DNA of 64,000 nucleotides from the NCBI GenBank assembly GCA_022495995.1, contig JAFEMH010001247.1, forward strand, positions 124,001-188,000, given 5' to 3'. The DNA comes from Adenophora triphylla var. japonica (lineage: Eukaryota > Streptophyta > Magnoliopsida > Asterales > Campanulaceae). The first letter of the stretch is position 1, and each line of letters opens with the position of its first letter. The notes under the pieces were generated by a model. It saw only the letters and a program-made list of their open reading frames with translations. It searched no databases and was not told the DNA's origin. The translations under genes and the position numbers were made by a program. Shown in pieces: positions 10,022-21,605 of the stretch.

Positions 10022-11332
10022 TTACGGGTATGATGGTGGTTGCGGAAAGTCATCCCAATTGTTGACCCCATAGTTGAAGATGGTGTTCACTTGCCTTTGG
10101 ATCGTACCCACACAATTTTGTATATCATTCCGGAAGTAATGAAATTCATTGTTGAAAGTGTCGAACCGAGTCATTATTTGATTATTTTGAAGCTCGATCC
10201 GGTCAAACCTTTCATTGAAATCCGGCGGCAATTAGGGTTGGTTGGGTTGATGTTGCTCTCCTTCTTCTTCTTCTTCTTCCTCCTCTTGGTTTGCTTGGCT
10301 TGATTGGCCCTCCCCTTGGATCATAGGAAAGATCCAAGTTTGAAATTGATTAGCTCGGGCAATGGGGAGGATGGGACTAGGCAAAATAATGTAGGGCGTT
10401 TTACCCGGCCCTACCAACCAATTGTATTCCCCACGTCCTCTATCCGAAATCATTTGCATTATTCGTAGGGTTGGAATATCCAACTTTGTAGAACCCGAAA
10501 CCGCAACCTCATTGGCGGGCATCACACGCCGAAAATGGTTAGCAAACAAAGTAACAATACCACCAATATGAATCTCCCCATTGAAAGTTGGAGAGACAAT
10601 ATCACTAAACAACTCTATCAAGAAATGGCTCAAATTCACCCTCCTATGAGCCCTCACCAAAGACCATAACAAAAACAACTCCTTCTTGTTCACCGTACCC
10701 TTATCTTCCCTTGCAAAAATGGTACAAGCATAGAACCTATGCATAAGCCGAAGAACAGGGTGGATAATAGACGAGGCTTTTGCTGTTCTAGACTTGAAGG
10801 ATGGGATTCCGGTTATTTGCTCCCAAAACACATTCTCTCTAAACTCAATTGGAAAATCGGTTTCATAATTGGTGTAAGCGGGCCAACCTAAAATCCTGTT
10901 TATGTCAAAGGAAGTGAGGTGAAACTTCTCTCCACCAAGCCTAAAATACAAATGAATCAATTGATATGGCTCCCCCGTATCTCCACAAATTTCTGTTGTG
11001 AAATCCTTCCTCATAGTGCTCAAAAATTCCAAAGTGATCCTCTCATATGTTTTTGCTTCTAATTCGAGAAAACCACCACAACCAAATCCGTTGTGGAACT
11101 TTTTTACATTGGAATAAACATCTAAGGCTTTGAGGGCAGGAATATCTGGGAATTGGGTTGGCCTAATCCTCTTTTGACGAAGGGCGGTAAATCTAGCCAC
11201 TTCGGAAGGCTCTCTAAACTCAATACCCAAATCATTGAGTGTTGGGTTCAGATTAGGGGTAGGAGATGGTTCTTTTCGGGACCTTTTTGAACCCCTTTCG
11301 GTAGCCTTTCCTTTACCCTTCCTTCCTTCCAT
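10022..11332 (-). pseudogene. Athila ORF-1 / env-like protein
   Basis: A 366-residue ORF (11332 to 10232) plus 69 more codons after one in-frame TAA (10232-10234). The protein has the features of the Arabidopsis 'retrotransposon ORF-1' family: a basic N-terminus rich in K/R/G (residues 1-20), a central globular part with GEPYQLIHLYFRLGGEKFHL and FDINRILGWP, and an acidic poly-E stretch near the end. This ORF follows pol in full-length Athila elements and was once proposed as an envelope; no transmembrane segment is obvious here. It is on the same strand as gag. The poly-E tail followed by a coiled-coil-like NERFDRIELQNNQIMTRFD suggests the second part belonged to the same protein. Confidence 0.8.
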
Positions 11333-11635
11333 TAAAAATTTGTAGAAAAATACCCAAAAACTCAGCTAGAGCAAAAAGAAAGTAGATTACCCGGATCCGT
11401 GTTTGAGAAGCTTGAAATTTTTGTTAAACAGCTACTAGACACCCAAAAGTCTCTTCCTTGCACCTTGATTCAGAGTAATCCTTCTTGAATTTATGAAATG
11501 GCTGAAGGGTTTTGGATTTTTCGGAATGGGGGTTTTAGGGGGGTTTTGGGATGATTTTAATTGGAGAGAAGTGGTTAACTGGTAGATTTGAGGAGGATTG
11601 AGGGTTGTATTGTGAGTAAAAATGGTGGAGAAGTG

Positions 11636-11870
11636 GGTTTTTAAAGTGGGTGGGGCGGAGGATTTGAGGGAGAAGGGAAGAAGATGAAGTGAATGAGGGA
11701 GGAGGGAGAAGGGTACGTCCTTTTGACTGAAACGACGCAACTCCCCAGACGCTTTGCACGGCCGTGTCAAGGGATTTGCACGGCCGCTCCCTTTTGCTGA
11801 GTCAACCCGTTCTGACTCGATATGAACTGCACGGCCGCTCCAAGATGTGCTGCACGGCCGTGCTAAACAA
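11636..11870 (-). promoter_or_regulatory. Possible internal promoter of the env-like ORF
   Basis: CACGGCCGTG, CACGGCCGCTCC (twice) and CACGGCCGTGC occur at about 11757-11867, the same motif set as in the LTR. On the minus strand a TATA-like CACTTTAAAAACCC follows at about 11636-11650, and the env-like ORF starts 300 bases further on. The layout copies that of the LTR promoter. Inference only. Confidence 0.4.
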
Positions 11871-12045
11871 TATTCACCACTTAAAAAAAATTCTTTTTCT
11901 CTTATTTTGTGTATACCTATAAAACAAGGTTATCACAATAATACTAAAAATAAAAAATGAAATAAAATAAATTAAAACATAAAGAAAATAAAATAAAGCA
12001 AAATAATCCATCGGTTACCATCCCGATGATGCTTGTTTTAGGTCC

Positions 12046-14583
12046 TTAGCTCGACCCCTTCCCGGTAGTAGGAGATGCATGATATTTGGTTGGCCTTTTG
12101 TCATTGACAACTTGCCACTGCAACCCTTCCGGAGTAATGAGTATCTTTTGCGGTAGACATTTCTTCCATCCCGACTTTTTGGGTAGAACAAGCGACCTAT
12201 AGTCTTTGCATCTTCGAAAATTCGAAGTGACCTCCTTCTTTGTTCTTTTTGACTTTTTCACTGCATTGTTAATTTCGGGACATGCAGAAATATCTATAGC
12301 ATCATTATTATTGCAAATCAAAGGTTCAATATCTATGGGATCATTTTTCATTCCTTCCTTTGATTTCGGTTCCTCACCCATTAAATCTTCTTCACTTGGA
12401 ATCTAATTTTCTTCACTAGGGGTGTAGGTTTCTTTACTTGGGGTCCAATTCTCTTCACTAGAGGTGTAAGCCTCGAAATAGGGATCTTCGAGATCTGACC
12501 TATGCATGCTAAATTCGACCATTTCTTTCCCCACATTTAGGGAAAAGGTGCCATTTCTTACATCTATGATTGCCCCTGCAGTGGCAAGAAATGGTCTTCC
12601 TAGAATGACGGGAATATAATGGTCTTCCGCCATATCTAAGATCACGAAATCGACAGGGATGATCAAGTTCCCTACTCGACAAGGCAAGTTTTCCATAATA
12701 CCTACGGGGTATTGAACAGATCGGTCTGCCAATTGGAGAGTTATGGTTGTGGGTTTGAGTTCCCCTATACCAAGTTTCTCGCTAACCGATAATGGCATTA
12801 TACTAACGCTAGCTCCTAAGTCAAGGACAACGTTATCTATGTTTAATCTGCCAACACAACAAGGAATGGTGAATGTACCCGGATCCTTTAATTTCGGAGG
12901 GTCTTTATTTTGCAAAACAGCGCTTACTTCCTCCGCCAACATAACATTCTCATTTTCTTCTAGCCTTTCTTTTTCAAAAATTAATTTTTTCAAAGGTTTA
13001 ACGGCTAAAGGCATATCTTCATTTTTTCTAAAATATGGAATGTTGACATTAATGGCATCTAGGTTATCAAGGAATTCATCATAATCCTTGTCTTCCTTTT
13101 TAGGGGATTTTGTCCCCGGACTAGTCTCAATCATCGAAGGGATTGGACTATGATTGATATTTCTAGGGCATTCATCTATCTTTTCTTGTTCATCCCTAGT
13201 TTTTATCATGTTAACTTGCTCATTTGGCCTTTGAGGTTGGCCGGAAAGACTCCCTTGTGGCCTATTCATTGGGGTAGCCTGTTGAGCTTGTTGAGTCTCT
13301 AGCATCTTATTATGCGTTGCTAAGTTATCCAACCTAGCATTGAGAAGTTTAAAGCATTCCCTAAATTCATTATTGATCTTTTCTTGGGAATTTTTATTTT
13401 CTACTACAAAATCCATTATAAGATCCAATTTAGATTTAGGGGGGAAGGTACTTGCATTGTTATTGAAATTTTTAGGTGCAAATCCCGGGGGTTGTGTAGA
13501 TGGTTGCGGGTTAAGAACGTTGTTATTCTTATAGGAAAAGTTGGGGTGATTCCTCCACTCGGGATTGTATGTATTAGAATACATCCCCCCCTTTTGTCCA
13601 AAAGAATTTACAAAGTTCACTTGATCATTAGAGGTAATGTCAAGTAACTCGCAGTTATCCGTACTATGTGAGTTAGACCCACATAGTTCACATAACACAT
13701 TTACACTAGCTACGGGGTTGACATTAAGATTTTCAATTTTTTTCAAAAGCATGTCAACCTTAGAAGAGAGGAGAGTAACTGCATCAACATTATATTTACC
13801 GGGCGTACCTTGTTGTTGCTCCCTCTCGCTTGACCATTGGAAATGGTTCAATGCAATGTTCTCGATAAGGTCATATGCCTCATCGACTCCTTTGTTCATC
13901 AATGCTCCTCCTGCAGCGGCATCAATGGTCTCTCTTGTCTTGAATATGAGACCGTTGTAGAAGGTGTGAACAATCAACCACTTTTCAAGCCCGTGGTGGG
14001 GGCACATTCTGAGAAGTTCCTTGAACCGTTCCCATGCATCATACAAAGTCTCACTATCCGTTTGACAAAAGTTAGTGATCTTTGTGCGTATCTGGGTAGT
14101 TTTGCTTGGTGGGAAAAATCGACCAAGGAGTGCTTCTTGAATTTGGTCCCATGTCGTCAATGAATTTTGGAGGACCGAATTCAACCATTGTTTCGCCTTA
14201 TCCTTAAGAGAGAAAGGAAAATGGCGCATCTGAATCGCTTCCGGTGTAACATTTTGAATATGTGTGGTATCACAATATTCAAGGAATGTTTGGATGTGGA
14301 GATGGGGGTCTTCGAAAGCGGTGCCGCTATATTGGTTGTTCATAACCATATGCAATAGTTGCGGCTTTATCTCAAAGTGTGCCGCTTCGGCATTCGGCAC
14401 AACAATAGGGGATCTAGTTCCCGGGGTACTTGGATTAACAAAGTCCCGTAGGGTCCTAGCCGGTGTTTGCGGTTCTCCTTCCATATGTTTCTTTAAAGTC
14501 TCTCTAAATCTTCTTAGTCTCTCGTGAAAGCTTCTTTCGGGTTCCGGATCAAAATTTTCAAAGAATGTCCGAGCCCGTTTCAT
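12046..14583 (-). pseudogene. Athila gag-protease polyprotein, ending where RT would begin
   Basis: A 726-residue ORF from ATG at 14583 to a TAG at 12400-12402, then the same frame open to 12046. Gag: EIKPQLLHMVMNNQYSGTAF and FLEYCDTT (residues about 70-110), KAKQWLNSV and the CPHHGLEKWLIVHTFYNGL core. A zinc knuckle CELCGSNSHSTDNC (C-x2-C-x4-H-x4-C) lies near residue 295. Protease: VVLDLGASVSIMPLSV (active aspartate) and PVILGRPFLATAGAII. After the TAG the tail ends GLQWQVVNDKRP...KGSS*; the second Athila copy has a matching tail near 39650-39750, so the truncated end is a family feature. No RT follows. Confidence 0.9.
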
Positions 14584-14712
14584 ACACTAAGAGAAAAACA
14601 CTTAGAGAAAGATTAAACGCAACAATTTATCGAAAGTAAAGAGCAAAACAAAAATAACAAAATAAAATGAAAAATTTATGCAGTAAAGACAAAAACTTAA
14701 AATAAACCGTTG

Positions 14713-14730
14713 TCCCCGGCAACGGCGCCA
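14713..14730 (-). other. Athila-1 primer binding site
   Basis: Minus strand reads TGGCGCCGTTGCCGGGGA, six bases inside the LTR. This is the usual plant primer site complementary to the 3' end of tRNA-Asp in Athila-type elements. It fixes element orientation. Confidence 0.9.
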
Positions 14731-14736
14731 AAAACT

Positions 14737-16313
14737 TGTTGGGGTGTTAACCTAACGGTTTATTTATATCCGCAAGCGCACGGGCTATTGTAATATAGCG
14801 GGTGCAAGTACGGGTCGATCCCACAGAGACAGGGTTTATTTTGGAGATATTTTTGTTTTTAAAATTATAGAAAAGATTGGGGGAAGATGAAGTTTGATTT
14901 TGAAAATAAAAAGAACATAAACAGAAAATACTTTAATAAAATTCTTATAAAACGAAGAATTCTCGGGATTGGAAATCATACACATAATATTGTTCATCAA
15001 ATTGTCTTTGTCTTAGAAATATATGTTTTCATTTAAATCAAGGATGGTATGTTAAGCCTACGCTACTTCGGGTTAAGACAGTAGCGTTTGTATTCTTCAC
15101 TAATTATGTCCTAACTGTTTGAGATTTCCGTTTATGTTACCCCCGCCCTGTCACAAACGGGCATTCCGGCTTATCTCTAGCTGACCATAATTAGTAAGAA
15201 TCCATTAAGAACGAGAGTCAACATACTTTCCATTAAAGGAACATCCCTAGGCCGTTGAACTACTTTCGTGATCAATGGAACCTAGTTTCTTTATATGGTT
15301 CCGTCAATCGAGATTCTCCGCTAGGTCCATCTCTCAATTGACTGAATCATACAAATTGGACGTCTCCAAAATGTAAGGCATTTAGAGTTTAACATAAAGA
15401 AATTGTTTTAGATGAATATAGAAGACAAGACTTTTCATTTTTAGATGATGAACATATATGCTTTTGAGTTTCCAACCCCAAGAATAAGGGGGATTTACTC
15501 ACTAGCCATCTAGAACATATAAGCAATTAAAGATAAAAGATAAAGTAAGAAGACTTATGATGAAGATAGAAGGCAAATGGCTGAAAATATGCTTCACTTT
15601 TATTGTTTTACTCCAAGGTACTTCAAGAACAAATATATGAACTTTGATCTTCAAATATTCTTTGAAAATTGATCTCACAAGTACTATCTAATGGAATATC
15701 ACTCAAATTCTGTATATATCTCGTCTGTAATATATGTCTTAGACTGATTACAAAGGGTCTTTTTATAAGGGGGAAGGAAATCTTCAAGAAGGTGCTTCCA
15801 AAAGGTGCCTTTTAATCTGCAGTCACCACTTTGCATGGCCGTGTCAAGGGTTTTGCACGGCCGTGCACCCTTGGCGCCAGTTTTGAATTTGAATTGGGAA
15901 GACTTACACGGCCGCTCCGAGACTAGCTGCACGGCCGCTCTGAGGTTGGCACGGCCAGGCCAGTTCATTGCTCGGCCACTCCATGATTTTGGGGCCAAAA
16001 TGGCCTGTCATGGCCTTAAGTGCACGGCCGCTCCATCAATTGTTGCACGGCTGCTCCTCCTGGATTTCAGCTTGTGTGTTTGATTTGCTTTGTTGTTCCT
16101 CCATGCTTTTGAACCAAAGTGTTCAAGCATCTTATTGATCATAAAAAGACTCTAAAAACCTGTCTAAAATGCATAAAATATACCAAAAGCGTAAAATCTA
16201 ATAAAATAGAGAAAGTAAGTAAAAAGTACTAAAAATGCTATGAGAAATGATGTTTTATCCATGTAAAAGTATATAAAACTTAGGATAAATGACTATATAA
16301 TAGTCACTTATCA
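14737..16313 (-). repeat. Athila-1 LTR, 5' LTR in element orientation
   Basis: Begins TGTTGGGGTG and ends TTATCA, the same 1577-bp length as its partner. Contains the palindrome array (about 15835-16060) and TATA box (about 15759-15770). It is followed by TGTAT, the target duplication. Confidence 0.93.
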
Positions 16314-16833
16314 TGTATCCAACAGGAGGGTTGGCCTGGATAATGCTGATGAAGTCTTCTTTAGGAGAGACTTTGATCCTTCCTTGATTGGCCACGTATT
16401 CTATAGGCTTTCTGTATTCTGCTTCCAAATCTGCTAGCTTTTCGTTGAACTTCACGATGGTAACGAATTCAGAACATTCTGCCTCAAGAGGGTTAATGAC
16501 GATAGGGGTATCAGGCTGGACTGTGTTTTGGATGACCGGTTCCTTGGTAGGCTCCTTGGCATAACTGACGTAATAGTCAAATTTGCCTGAAGGCTCTCCT
16601 AAAGTTCCCACGCTCTTGTCCCCAGCTTCATACTTTTCCTTTAATTTCTGTTGCATGGACTTCTTCTTCTTCTTCTTTCTTGAAGGAGCATCCTCATTAA
16701 TCCATTCTTGATAATCATATTCCGAACAGTCATCGCAATCACACACATCATACCAGATGTGAGGCCTGGGTTGAACTGGGATGGCCTCTCCAACTACTTG
16801 GTCATTACCATTGTTGATTACCACATTGGCCAT
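16314..16833 (-). pseudogene. Tat1 pre-RT region ORF, upstream half
   Basis: Starts MANVVINNGNDQVVGEA; has a lysine run (SRKKKKKKS, residues about 52-60) and an acidic patch, and reaches ANPPVGY at the insertion point. Read across the nested element it joins the ORF ending at 6760. A protein predicted to continue into the LTR is an artefact. Probably lies between protease and RT; no named domain recognised. Confidence 0.6.
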
Positions 16834-18606
16834 TTTGACACTGGGAAGTTGAGACTTGAAGACTTTGATGGGTTATTTGAGACCTCTATGCCGACAAACT
16901 GCTGTACCGGTGTTCTCACCCAATTCTTTCTCACAATGGTGGGAAAGGGATAGGAGAGGTTTAGACTCGGGGTAGGTGTTTAGGCTGAAGGCTCAAGCAA
17001 TATGCAAATTAAGAATCTTCCAGTTTACTTAAAACGGTGTCTTTTATTAATTTCTATTTGGTTGGAAAAGGGGTTCTGCCCTTCTTTTTCGCAACTACTC
17101 TAGATCCTGGATCAGTGGGCTCCGTCACTACGTCTATAAGCTCCTCGTATTCCACCTGTATTTCGACCTCCCAGGGTGGACAGCCCCGGGCGAGGGTCCT
17201 ATAGGGCACGCGGATCCCACCGACCGAGAGAGAAGAACGCTCCTAACGGGCCTAGTGGGTCATAAGAACTTTTAACGTGCGAGCGATGCGGATTATAGTC
17301 AAGGCAATGCCGGGAAAGTCTCGTCTTTCAGCCTTAACGGAATTTCGGCAGAGTTTCGCTTGCGCGAATGACGTTTTGACTTTTTCGGCAATGTCCGAGA
17401 AGATAATAGGCATGGGTCGGGCGGTAAAAGCTGGATGACACAGTGTCACATTGAACTTCGTTGCATACGCTGTACGTGAGTCGAAGTCGAAGTCAATGTC
17501 GGGTCAAGATCTTGCCAATTTTTCCTTGTTGGAATTTTGGCAGAGCTCCGCTTGCGCGAAAGATCTTTGGATTTTTGGCACGGACTTGGTCTCGACTCTT
17601 ACGCATCCCGTGCGGGTCAAGGTCAAAGTCAATGTTGGAGTCAAGATCTTGCCAATTTTTCCTTGTCGGAATTTCGACAGAGCTTCGCTTGCGCGAAAGA
17701 TCTTGACTTCCGTCATGGGCTAAGGTTTGACCTTTACGGGGATATGCAACTGGGCTGTATGACACGGACTAGACCAAAAACCAACCAAAAAGTCACGGTT
17801 TTAAAATGTGTGACACGGACTGTGCATTGGTCGACACTGGCTGCCATGGGGAGTTTGGGATGATTCCGTGCGCGCCCGGGAGCATCGTTATGCTGTCTGT
17901 GACTGCAGCTGAACAACCACCCCGGGTTAAAGGACGTGCGTGCAAAGTGTACAGGATATATAAGGTGCGCGTATTGTGCGGCCTCCTAAAAATATTCCTT
18001 TTTGAGTTAAAACAGAAATTTTCATGAATGTGTTTTAAAGGAATGATTTTTCGGGACGGGGGAAATGCAGCAGATAAGCACGTAAATTTTCTGGGAGCCC
18101 CGGTCAGTCTTGGAACTGAATAGCCCCAAGCTGCCAAGGCTGCCAGATTAATCTCATTTTTTGTCCTGGTGGAATTGCCAATGAAGCCGCCCGATCAGAA
18201 TCCAGGGAGGATTAAGCCGTACGGCTGCATCAAGCAATTTTCCAAGTTCCATTTCCTTTGATCTGCAGGCTGCTTTCCCGGCCTTTTTGGCACCTTTTCA
18301 GCTTCCAGCAAGCTTCCTGTTCAGTTTCAGAATATGCACAATTCCCAAGAACTATGGATGCATGCAATACAATGCAAGACCTAAGGCAAGTATGAGGAGC
18401 GGATCCGCGGCGGAAGGCTAACCCTCTCGGAAAAAGCTTTCTTTTTTTTATTTTTTCAAAAAGGGATACCGGTACGTGGGATTGTTAGACCATCGTTTAT
18501 CCCAAGCCTCGGGTTAGGAAGCGATACAGGAAGGTTAATGGTTTCCACCTATATACCGGGTATCATCATTTTTATTTTAAAAATGAAAGCTTTCTCCTTT
18601 TGGGAT
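16834..18606 (-). other. Tat1 leader, gag deleted
   Basis: About 1.8 kb between primer site and the first pol-side ORF, too short for an Ogre gag and without gag motifs. It contains diverged tandem repeats marked by GCTTGCGCGAA at about 17358, 17550 and 17687; the last two are 137 bp apart and share TCTTGCCAATTTTTCCTTG. It also holds two GCCG motifs, of which AGCCGTACGGCT (18215-18226) is a perfect palindrome. Confidence 0.6.
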
Positions 18607-18627
18607 ATCCCCAGCGGAGTCGCCAAA
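18607..18627 (-). other. Tat1 primer binding site
   Basis: Minus strand reads TTTGGCGACTCCGCTGGGGA immediately inside the LTR. This is the primer site typical of Ogre/Tat elements (tRNA-Arg type, from general knowledge). Confidence 0.75.
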
Positions 18628-18630
18628 CTG

Positions 18631-20280
18631 TGAATGTGGTGCCCAAGATAAGGGCCCAAAATCTTTTTGTTTATTTTATTGGAACCACTTTCTCGTGTAA
18701 GGGGGATCACCGCCTCACATCAGTTTGGAAACGTCCGGTTTAAATTGAAAAACGGAGTCGCCACGCCATTTTGATTTCCTCAAAACTTTGAAAAATAGGA
18801 TTTGGGTCCGGAGGTTAAGTTACCCTTTGGGAAGAACGGATCGTCGTTCACCCAAAGAGCCTTGCCGAAGCAAGTCTTCCAGGATCCGCTTCTCATACTT
18901 GCCTTAGTGTTTTCGTGTGTGGGATGTGTGTTTTGAAAAGGGGGGAATGTACCAAGTGGTCTTCCGAACGTATAAACCATGAGTTGGTTATCGCTCGGGA
19001 TTCCTTGGATTTTTATGTTTTAGGGACTTTGGTCCCATTCTCATCTTGGACTTGTGATCATCATGATGAGACCTTGGGTCACATGTGATCTAGATAGGGA
19101 CACCGTTTTTATAGTCCAAGGATGAGACCCTTTAGAAAGGAATGACCTTTGCCTATCAATCCTACATCTTGAGACGATTTGAGCTCTTTCGGGATATTTA
19201 TGCTCGTCTCAAGTGATGATCAGAGATATGTGGCTAGGGTTCATCCTTTTCTAAAGGAGAATCCGTCTATGGCATCTTTAGGTAGAAGAAATGATGTAAA
19301 GATAGGACCTTTACACCATCTCGTTCCAAGAGATGCTCCAAGTACCAATGGGGACTAGGGAATGCAATGTTAAAGATAAAAATGACACTTTTAGTGAAAA
19401 AGATGACATTTTATGTGCAAAGGATGCAACTTTATGCAAAGGATGCAACTTTTAATGTAAAAATGAGGTTTTAATGCAAAGGATGCAACTTTGTGTGTAA
19501 ACATGACATTTCAAGTGCAAAGGATGCTACTTTAATGTAAAGAAAACATTTTTAAATGCAAAGGATGCAACTTTATACGTGAAAATGGCATTTTAAGTGC
19601 AAAGGATGCATAAAGATGTCATTTTTATGAGCAAAGGATGCTACTTTGATGCAAAAAGGGGGAGGGGTATGATTTACATGCCTAAAGATAGGATCTTTGA
19701 TGACAATGTACCAAATACCAAGCAAATATATATAGCAATATGTAATGCAAGGAGCAATTATATCACATATATACAAGTATAATGCAAGATAAAGGGGATG
19801 AGAGGTTACCAATGGTGGTGTCCTCTTTCTCTTTGAAGTTTGCCTAAGGAAGGGACCAACTTTGGGAGGTTTTGGTGAGGAGGGAGGTGGTTTTTTACAC
19901 TCTCAGCTCTCTGGAATTTCGTGGTGTGATTTTGGCAGAGTAATGTTACTGAAAATCCCTCCCCCCCTAAAATGAATAGAGGAGGTCTCTATTTATAGGC
20001 AGTCTGGCAGCAGCTAATGAAGCCGTGCGGCTGCAGGCCCATGCAAAAGAGGCCGTGCGGTCTTATCCTGAGATGACTCAGCCTATTTTTAGAACCATGC
20101 AAGGTGGACTTCTAGAAGGGCATTTTCACCGAAGGTTTGCGTGGAATTTTAATTCCTAGCAAGTCCTTCGCCCCTCGAAAGGTTCGGAAAAGTTCTCGAA
20201 TTGCCCCTGAACTTTAGGAAAGTCCGGGGAATTGCCGGGAAACTTAACCGAAAGGCATGAGCCAGATTTGGGTACTTACA
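18631..20280 (-). repeat. Tat1 5' LTR
   Basis: Begins TGAATGTGGTG next to the primer site and ends around GGTACTTACA; the upper end could be a few bases further (20287). On the minus strand GCCTATAAATAG at about 19989-20000 is a TATA box. About 25 bases upstream in element orientation is the first of two GCCGTGCGG motifs (20022-20031 and 20052-20060). Bases 19370-19640 are short tandem repeats built on GCAAAGGATGCAACTTT. Confidence 0.75.
19370..19640. repeat. Degenerate tandem repeats within the Tat1 LTR
   Basis: Units of roughly 25-50 bases alternating AAAATGACATTTT and GCAAAGGATGCAACTTT variants, at least six copies. They lie on the R/U5 side of the TATA box. Confidence 0.7.
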
Positions 20281-20362
20281 CCAGGGCATAGTTCCGTCCG
20301 TCTCTGAGGCAGATCCCGTTCTCGTCAACGGCCAGAACTCGGGGGGCCAACCCTGACTTGAG

Positions 20363-21605
20363 GATGGTCGATCTGCCCGACGTTGATGAACTAATGGAAG
20401 AAGAATGCCTCAACGTGAATGACAATGAGGGTAGGAGAATTAGAGAAATCATCATTGAGTTTCTGGAATTTTGAGACGGTCCTGAAATGGAGCCTGTGAA
20501 CAAGCTGGAGGAGGTAGTCATCAATCCTGACTATCCTGAACAAAAAATTAAACTCGGGGGCCAGCTATCTCCGGAAGAGAAGGAAAAAATCATCTCCCTC
20601 TTGAAAAACAGTCTCGACGTCTTTGCTTGGAGAGTCGAAGACATGAGGGGGATCAATGAAGAAGTAGCCCGCCATCGCTTGGAAGTTGATCCATTGGCAA
20701 AACCAATCTCACAAACAAGGAGAAATTTTGCAAGGGACAAGGAGGAAGCTATCAAAGAAGAGGTGCAAAAGTTAGTTAGCGTCAGAATTATTCGTGAAGT
20801 AAAGTACCTTGTTTGGTTAGCCAATGTGGTAATGGTGAAGAAGCAAAATGGGAAATGGCGAATGTGCATAGATTTCACTGATCTTAACAAGGCCTGCCCT
20901 AAAGACAGTTATCCTCTCCCCAGAATCAACAAGTTGGTTGACTCCATTGCTGGACACCAAACGCTCAGTTTCCTAGATGCCTATTCAGGCTATCATCAGA
21001 TCAAAATGGCGGAAGAGGACATCGAGAAGACGGCCTTCCAAACACCTGGGGGAAATTATTGCTATGTTATGATGCCCTTTGGGCTCAAAAATGCGGGTGG
21101 CACGTACCAACGTATGGTGAATGAGGTATTTGGCGCACAAATAGGCCGGAACATGGAGGCCTACATTGATGATATGGTCATTAAGACCAAGGAGGGTAGT
21201 CACACCCCCGACTTGGAAGAGACAATAAGCATTCTCCGAGCCAACAACATGAAGTTAAACCCAAGTAAGTGTGTATTTGGGGTGACAGCTGGAAAGTTCT
21301 TGGGCTTCATGGTGTCACAAAGGGGGATAGAGACGAACCCCGAAAAGATCAAAGCCCTAATCGACATGAAGGAACCTACTAGCATCAAGGAGGTTCAAAT
21401 ATTAAACGGAAGAATAGCAGCACTTGGAAGATTCATAGCCAAATCCGCCGAAAAATCACTGCCATTCTTCAAGGTATTGAAGGGTACCAAGAGCTTCTCC
21501 TGGACTCCCGAATGCTCCGAAGCATTCCTCCGGTTGAAGGAGTACTTGGGTTCCCCTCCTTTCTTAGCAGTCCGATTACCGGTGAGATGCTGTACGTATT
21601 CCTAG
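20363..21605 (+). pseudogene. Tat2 pol: reverse transcriptase
   Basis: Coding character begins before the first ATG of the RT ORF (20487): MVDLPDVDELMEEECL reads in the same frame from 20363, with a TGA at 20473. RT motifs in order: DVFAWRVEDMRGI, WLANVVMVKKQNGKWRMCID, MPFGLKNAGGTYQRMV, and active site YIDDMVIKTK. The thumb (MVSQRGIETNPEKIKALIDM) is intact. Near 21560 a frameshift moves the RNase H into another frame; the last ~15 residues of this ORF are out of frame. Same family as the Tat1 RT but clearly a different subfamily. Confidence 0.9.

Larger units (their letters stand above)
7040..16313 (-). mobile_element. Non-autonomous Athila-like LTR retrotransposon, complete ('Athila-1')
   Basis: Two 1577-bp LTRs (7040-8616 and 14737-16313), both TG...CA, bound an internal region with, in minus-strand order, primer site, gag-protease, leader with palindromes, and an env-like ORF. 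The flanking 5-bp duplication is TGTAG / TGTAT, one mismatch. The insertion splits a Tat1 ORF whose halves rejoin in frame. There is no RT, RNase H or integrase anywhere in the 6.1-kb interior, so it must use another element's enzymes. The LTRs differ by only a few percent by eye. Confidence 0.92.
515..20280 (-). mobile_element. Tat/Ogre-lineage Ty3-type LTR retrotransposon 'Tat1', degenerate, carrying a nested Athila-like element
   Basis: On the minus strand the order is LTR (18631-20280), primer site (about 18607-18627), gag-less leader, pol with RT, RNase H, a second archaeal-type RNase H and integrase, then an antisense ORF. Two RNase H domains and an antisense ORF after integrase are hallmarks of the Tat lineage. 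The left (3') LTR is not visible in the window, so the left boundary is only nominal. Gag is missing: nothing gag-like lies between the primer site and the ORF ending near 16833. Bases 7040-16313 are a later insertion. pol has several stops and frameshifts, so the element cannot move by itself. Confidence 0.8.

Noticed and set aside
17734..18137. Overlapping ORFs in the Tat1 leader
   Set aside because: No homology that I recognise, overlapping on both strands, inside a repeat-rich non-coding leader.
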